Positions 6,102 through 7,147 of a stretch of 7,147 nucleotides of DNA are shown in pieces. Source of the stretch: Actinomycetota bacterium (GTDB lineage Bacteria > Actinomycetota > Actinomycetes > Nanopelagicales > Nanopelagicaceae); contig WLME01000058.1 of assembly GCA_009700365.1 (NCBI GenBank), positions 1 to 7,147 on the forward strand, written 5' to 3'. The position numbers and the translations under genes are program-made. The notes beneath the pieces are model-generated. The model was not told the DNA's origin. It worked only from the letters and a program-made list of their open reading frames with translations, and searched no databases. Each line of letters starts with the position of its first letter. Within the stretch, counting starts at the first letter, position 1.

Positions 6102-7147
6102 CTACTTAAGAACTGTGGCGAGGCGATTGAAGGCCTCATGAAGAATCTCGGGGCTTGTTGCGAAATTTAGACGCACATATTGTGTCGATTGCTGGCCAAA
6201 TCGCACCCCAGGAACAAATGCCACTTTAGCTTTCTCGATGAGGACTGCGGATGGGTCTTCACCTAAATTGAATTTCGATAAATCAAGCCATGCAAGATAT
6301 GAGCAATGGGGAATCCTGTAACCAACACCAGGAGTCATAGATTCGATCAAAGTGGCCACCAGATTGCGATTTCGATCCAGTTGAACCATCAACTGATCGA
6401 GCCATGGCTCGCCCTTTTCGAAAGCTGTGACCGTAGCAAATGCTCCAAGAAGTGATGCCCGGTAATGAGTCGCAGGGGCAATGGCATTCAGGGTTTCATG
6501 TACACGTGCATTTTCGGTAACAATGATTGCGCACTTTAATCCGGCGATATTCCAGCCTTTGCTTGCTGCAGTAATGGTTATCCCAACTTCACGGGCGGTA
6601 TCTGAGATAGCAAGGAATGGAGTAAAAGTCTGTTCGCTAAAAGTAAGTGGCGCATGGATTTCATCACTTAATATATAAACTTTGTATTTCCTGGCGAGGT
6701 CGGCCAATCGAGAAAGTTCATCACGTGTATAGACGCGGCCCAACGGGTTATGTGGGTTGCTTATTAAGTGAGCTTTGATACCTGATGCATAGGCTCTTTC
6801 AATTCCATCCCAATCAAGAATCCAGTTACTGCCGTTGATTTCTGCATCCGACTGAGTCAGCGGCACATCGAGATGTTCAAGATGGGTCTCATCGCACCAC
6901 GTAAAAAAATTTGGGTACACAGGAGAATTAATAAGAATTTTATCACCAGGTTTTGTGATGACGCGAAGAACTTCGACAACACCCACTCCTACATCTGCGG
7001 CAATTCTTACTTGTAGCGGATCTACAGTCCACCCCCAGCGGCGCTGTGCAAATCCGGCAAAGGCGCTTCCCATTTCAGGAATTGAACCGAGGTAACCAAG
7101 ATCAGAGTGATCAATCATCTCTCTAAGAGTTTGGCGAATCGGATCTG
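6102..7147 (-). CDS. PatB/MalY-type PLP C-S lyase (class I/II aminotransferase fold), 5' end off the right edge
   Basis: Cytosolic fold-type I PLP enzyme. Members of the PatB/MalY subgroup cleave C-S bonds in cystathionine or cysteine conjugates, releasing homocysteine or another thiol plus pyruvate and ammonia. The reading frame is open to position 7147 with family-like sequence (DPIRQTLREMIDHSDLGYLG) upstream of the ATG at 7118, so that ATG is internal and roughly 40-50 N-terminal residues are missing. Numbered from that Met: PVYPNF (66-71, aromatic stacking area), NPHNPLGR (121-128), DEIHAPL (152-158), the PLP lysine K187 in AASKGWNIAGLK, and YVRLNFAT near the end with the carboxylate-binding Arg. 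HNPLGR, SDEIH and SKGWNIAGLK are characteristic of the PatB subgroup rather than aspartate aminotransferases. It precedes the trans-sulfuration gene by 16 bp, so a shared operon and sulfur amino acid role are likely. Confidence 0.88.
   Translation of the reverse strand, partial: DPIRQTLREMIDHSDLGYLGSIPEMGSAFAGFAQRRWGWTVDPLQVRIAADVGVGVVEVLRVITKPGDKILINSPVYPNFFTWCDETHLEHLDVPLTQSDAEINGSNWILDWDGIERAYASGIKAHLISNPHNPLGRVYTRDELSRLADLARKYKVYILSDEIHAPLTFSEQTFTPFLAISDTAREVGITITAASKGWNIAGLKCAIIVTENARVHETLNAIAPATHYRASLLGAFATVTAFEKGEPWLDQLMVQLDRNRNLVATLIESMTPGVGYRIPHCSYLAWLDLSKFNLGEDPSAVLIEKAKVAFVPGVRFGQQSTQYVRLNFATSPEILHEAFNRLATVLK

Noticed and set aside
7116..7118. ATG at 7118 as the true start of the PatB-type enzyme
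   Set aside because: The frame is open to the window edge and encodes family-like sequence upstream, and the protein would lack its normal N-terminal segment.

Overview
This window looks like a compact, low-to-moderate GC (roughly mid-40s percent by eye) chromosome segment from an actinobacterium. Features pointing that way are an actinobacterial-type response regulator/sensor kinase pair, a cystathionine lyase with an RR-x-RW C-terminal signature, a TAnnnT -10 placed so that a transcript would begin at its start codon, and weak or absent Shine-Dalgarno sequences. Very short intergenic gaps and moderate GC suggest a streamlined aquatic lineage such as the freshwater acI/Nanopelagicales group. 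That placement is inference; no rRNA or marker gene is present. I see no tRNA, rRNA, CRISPR array, insertion sequence, phage gene or origin. No stretch over 300 bases lacks a gene.

Right block (7147 to 4446, all minus strand, read right to left): a 5'-truncated PatB/MalY-type PLP C-S lyase runs off the right edge. It is followed by a trans-sulfuration enzyme (cystathionine gamma-lyase/synthase type, with a family segment missing). Next come two small membrane proteins: a 48-residue single-helix protein with an acidic tail, and a 129-residue multi-helix protein with a CNIG motif. The stop of the first and the start of the second overlap in ATGA. The two PLP enzymes probably share sulfur amino acid metabolism; the membrane pair has no known function.

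Centre (3971 to 4438, plus strand): one small secreted protein of unknown function, the only plus-strand gene. It ends convergently 7 bp from the CNIG gene and is divergent from the two-component operon. Its 112-bp upstream region carries two TTCACA half-sites with an 11-bp period, the geometry of OmpR/PhoB-family operators, followed 12 bp later by a TAGTAT -10. The predicted start of transcription falls on the ATG.

Left block (3858 to 1, minus strand): response regulator, sensor histidine kinase (GTG start, 4-bp GTGA overlap), a Methyltransf_32-type SAM methyltransferase, then argininosuccinate synthase (argG, E. coli-like long type), which runs off the left edge. The spacing (4-bp overlap, then 10-bp gaps) suggests one operon. 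The most testable idea is that the regulator controls the divergent secreted protein through the TTCACA repeat, forming a small envelope-response module joined to a methyltransferase and an arginine biosynthesis gene.
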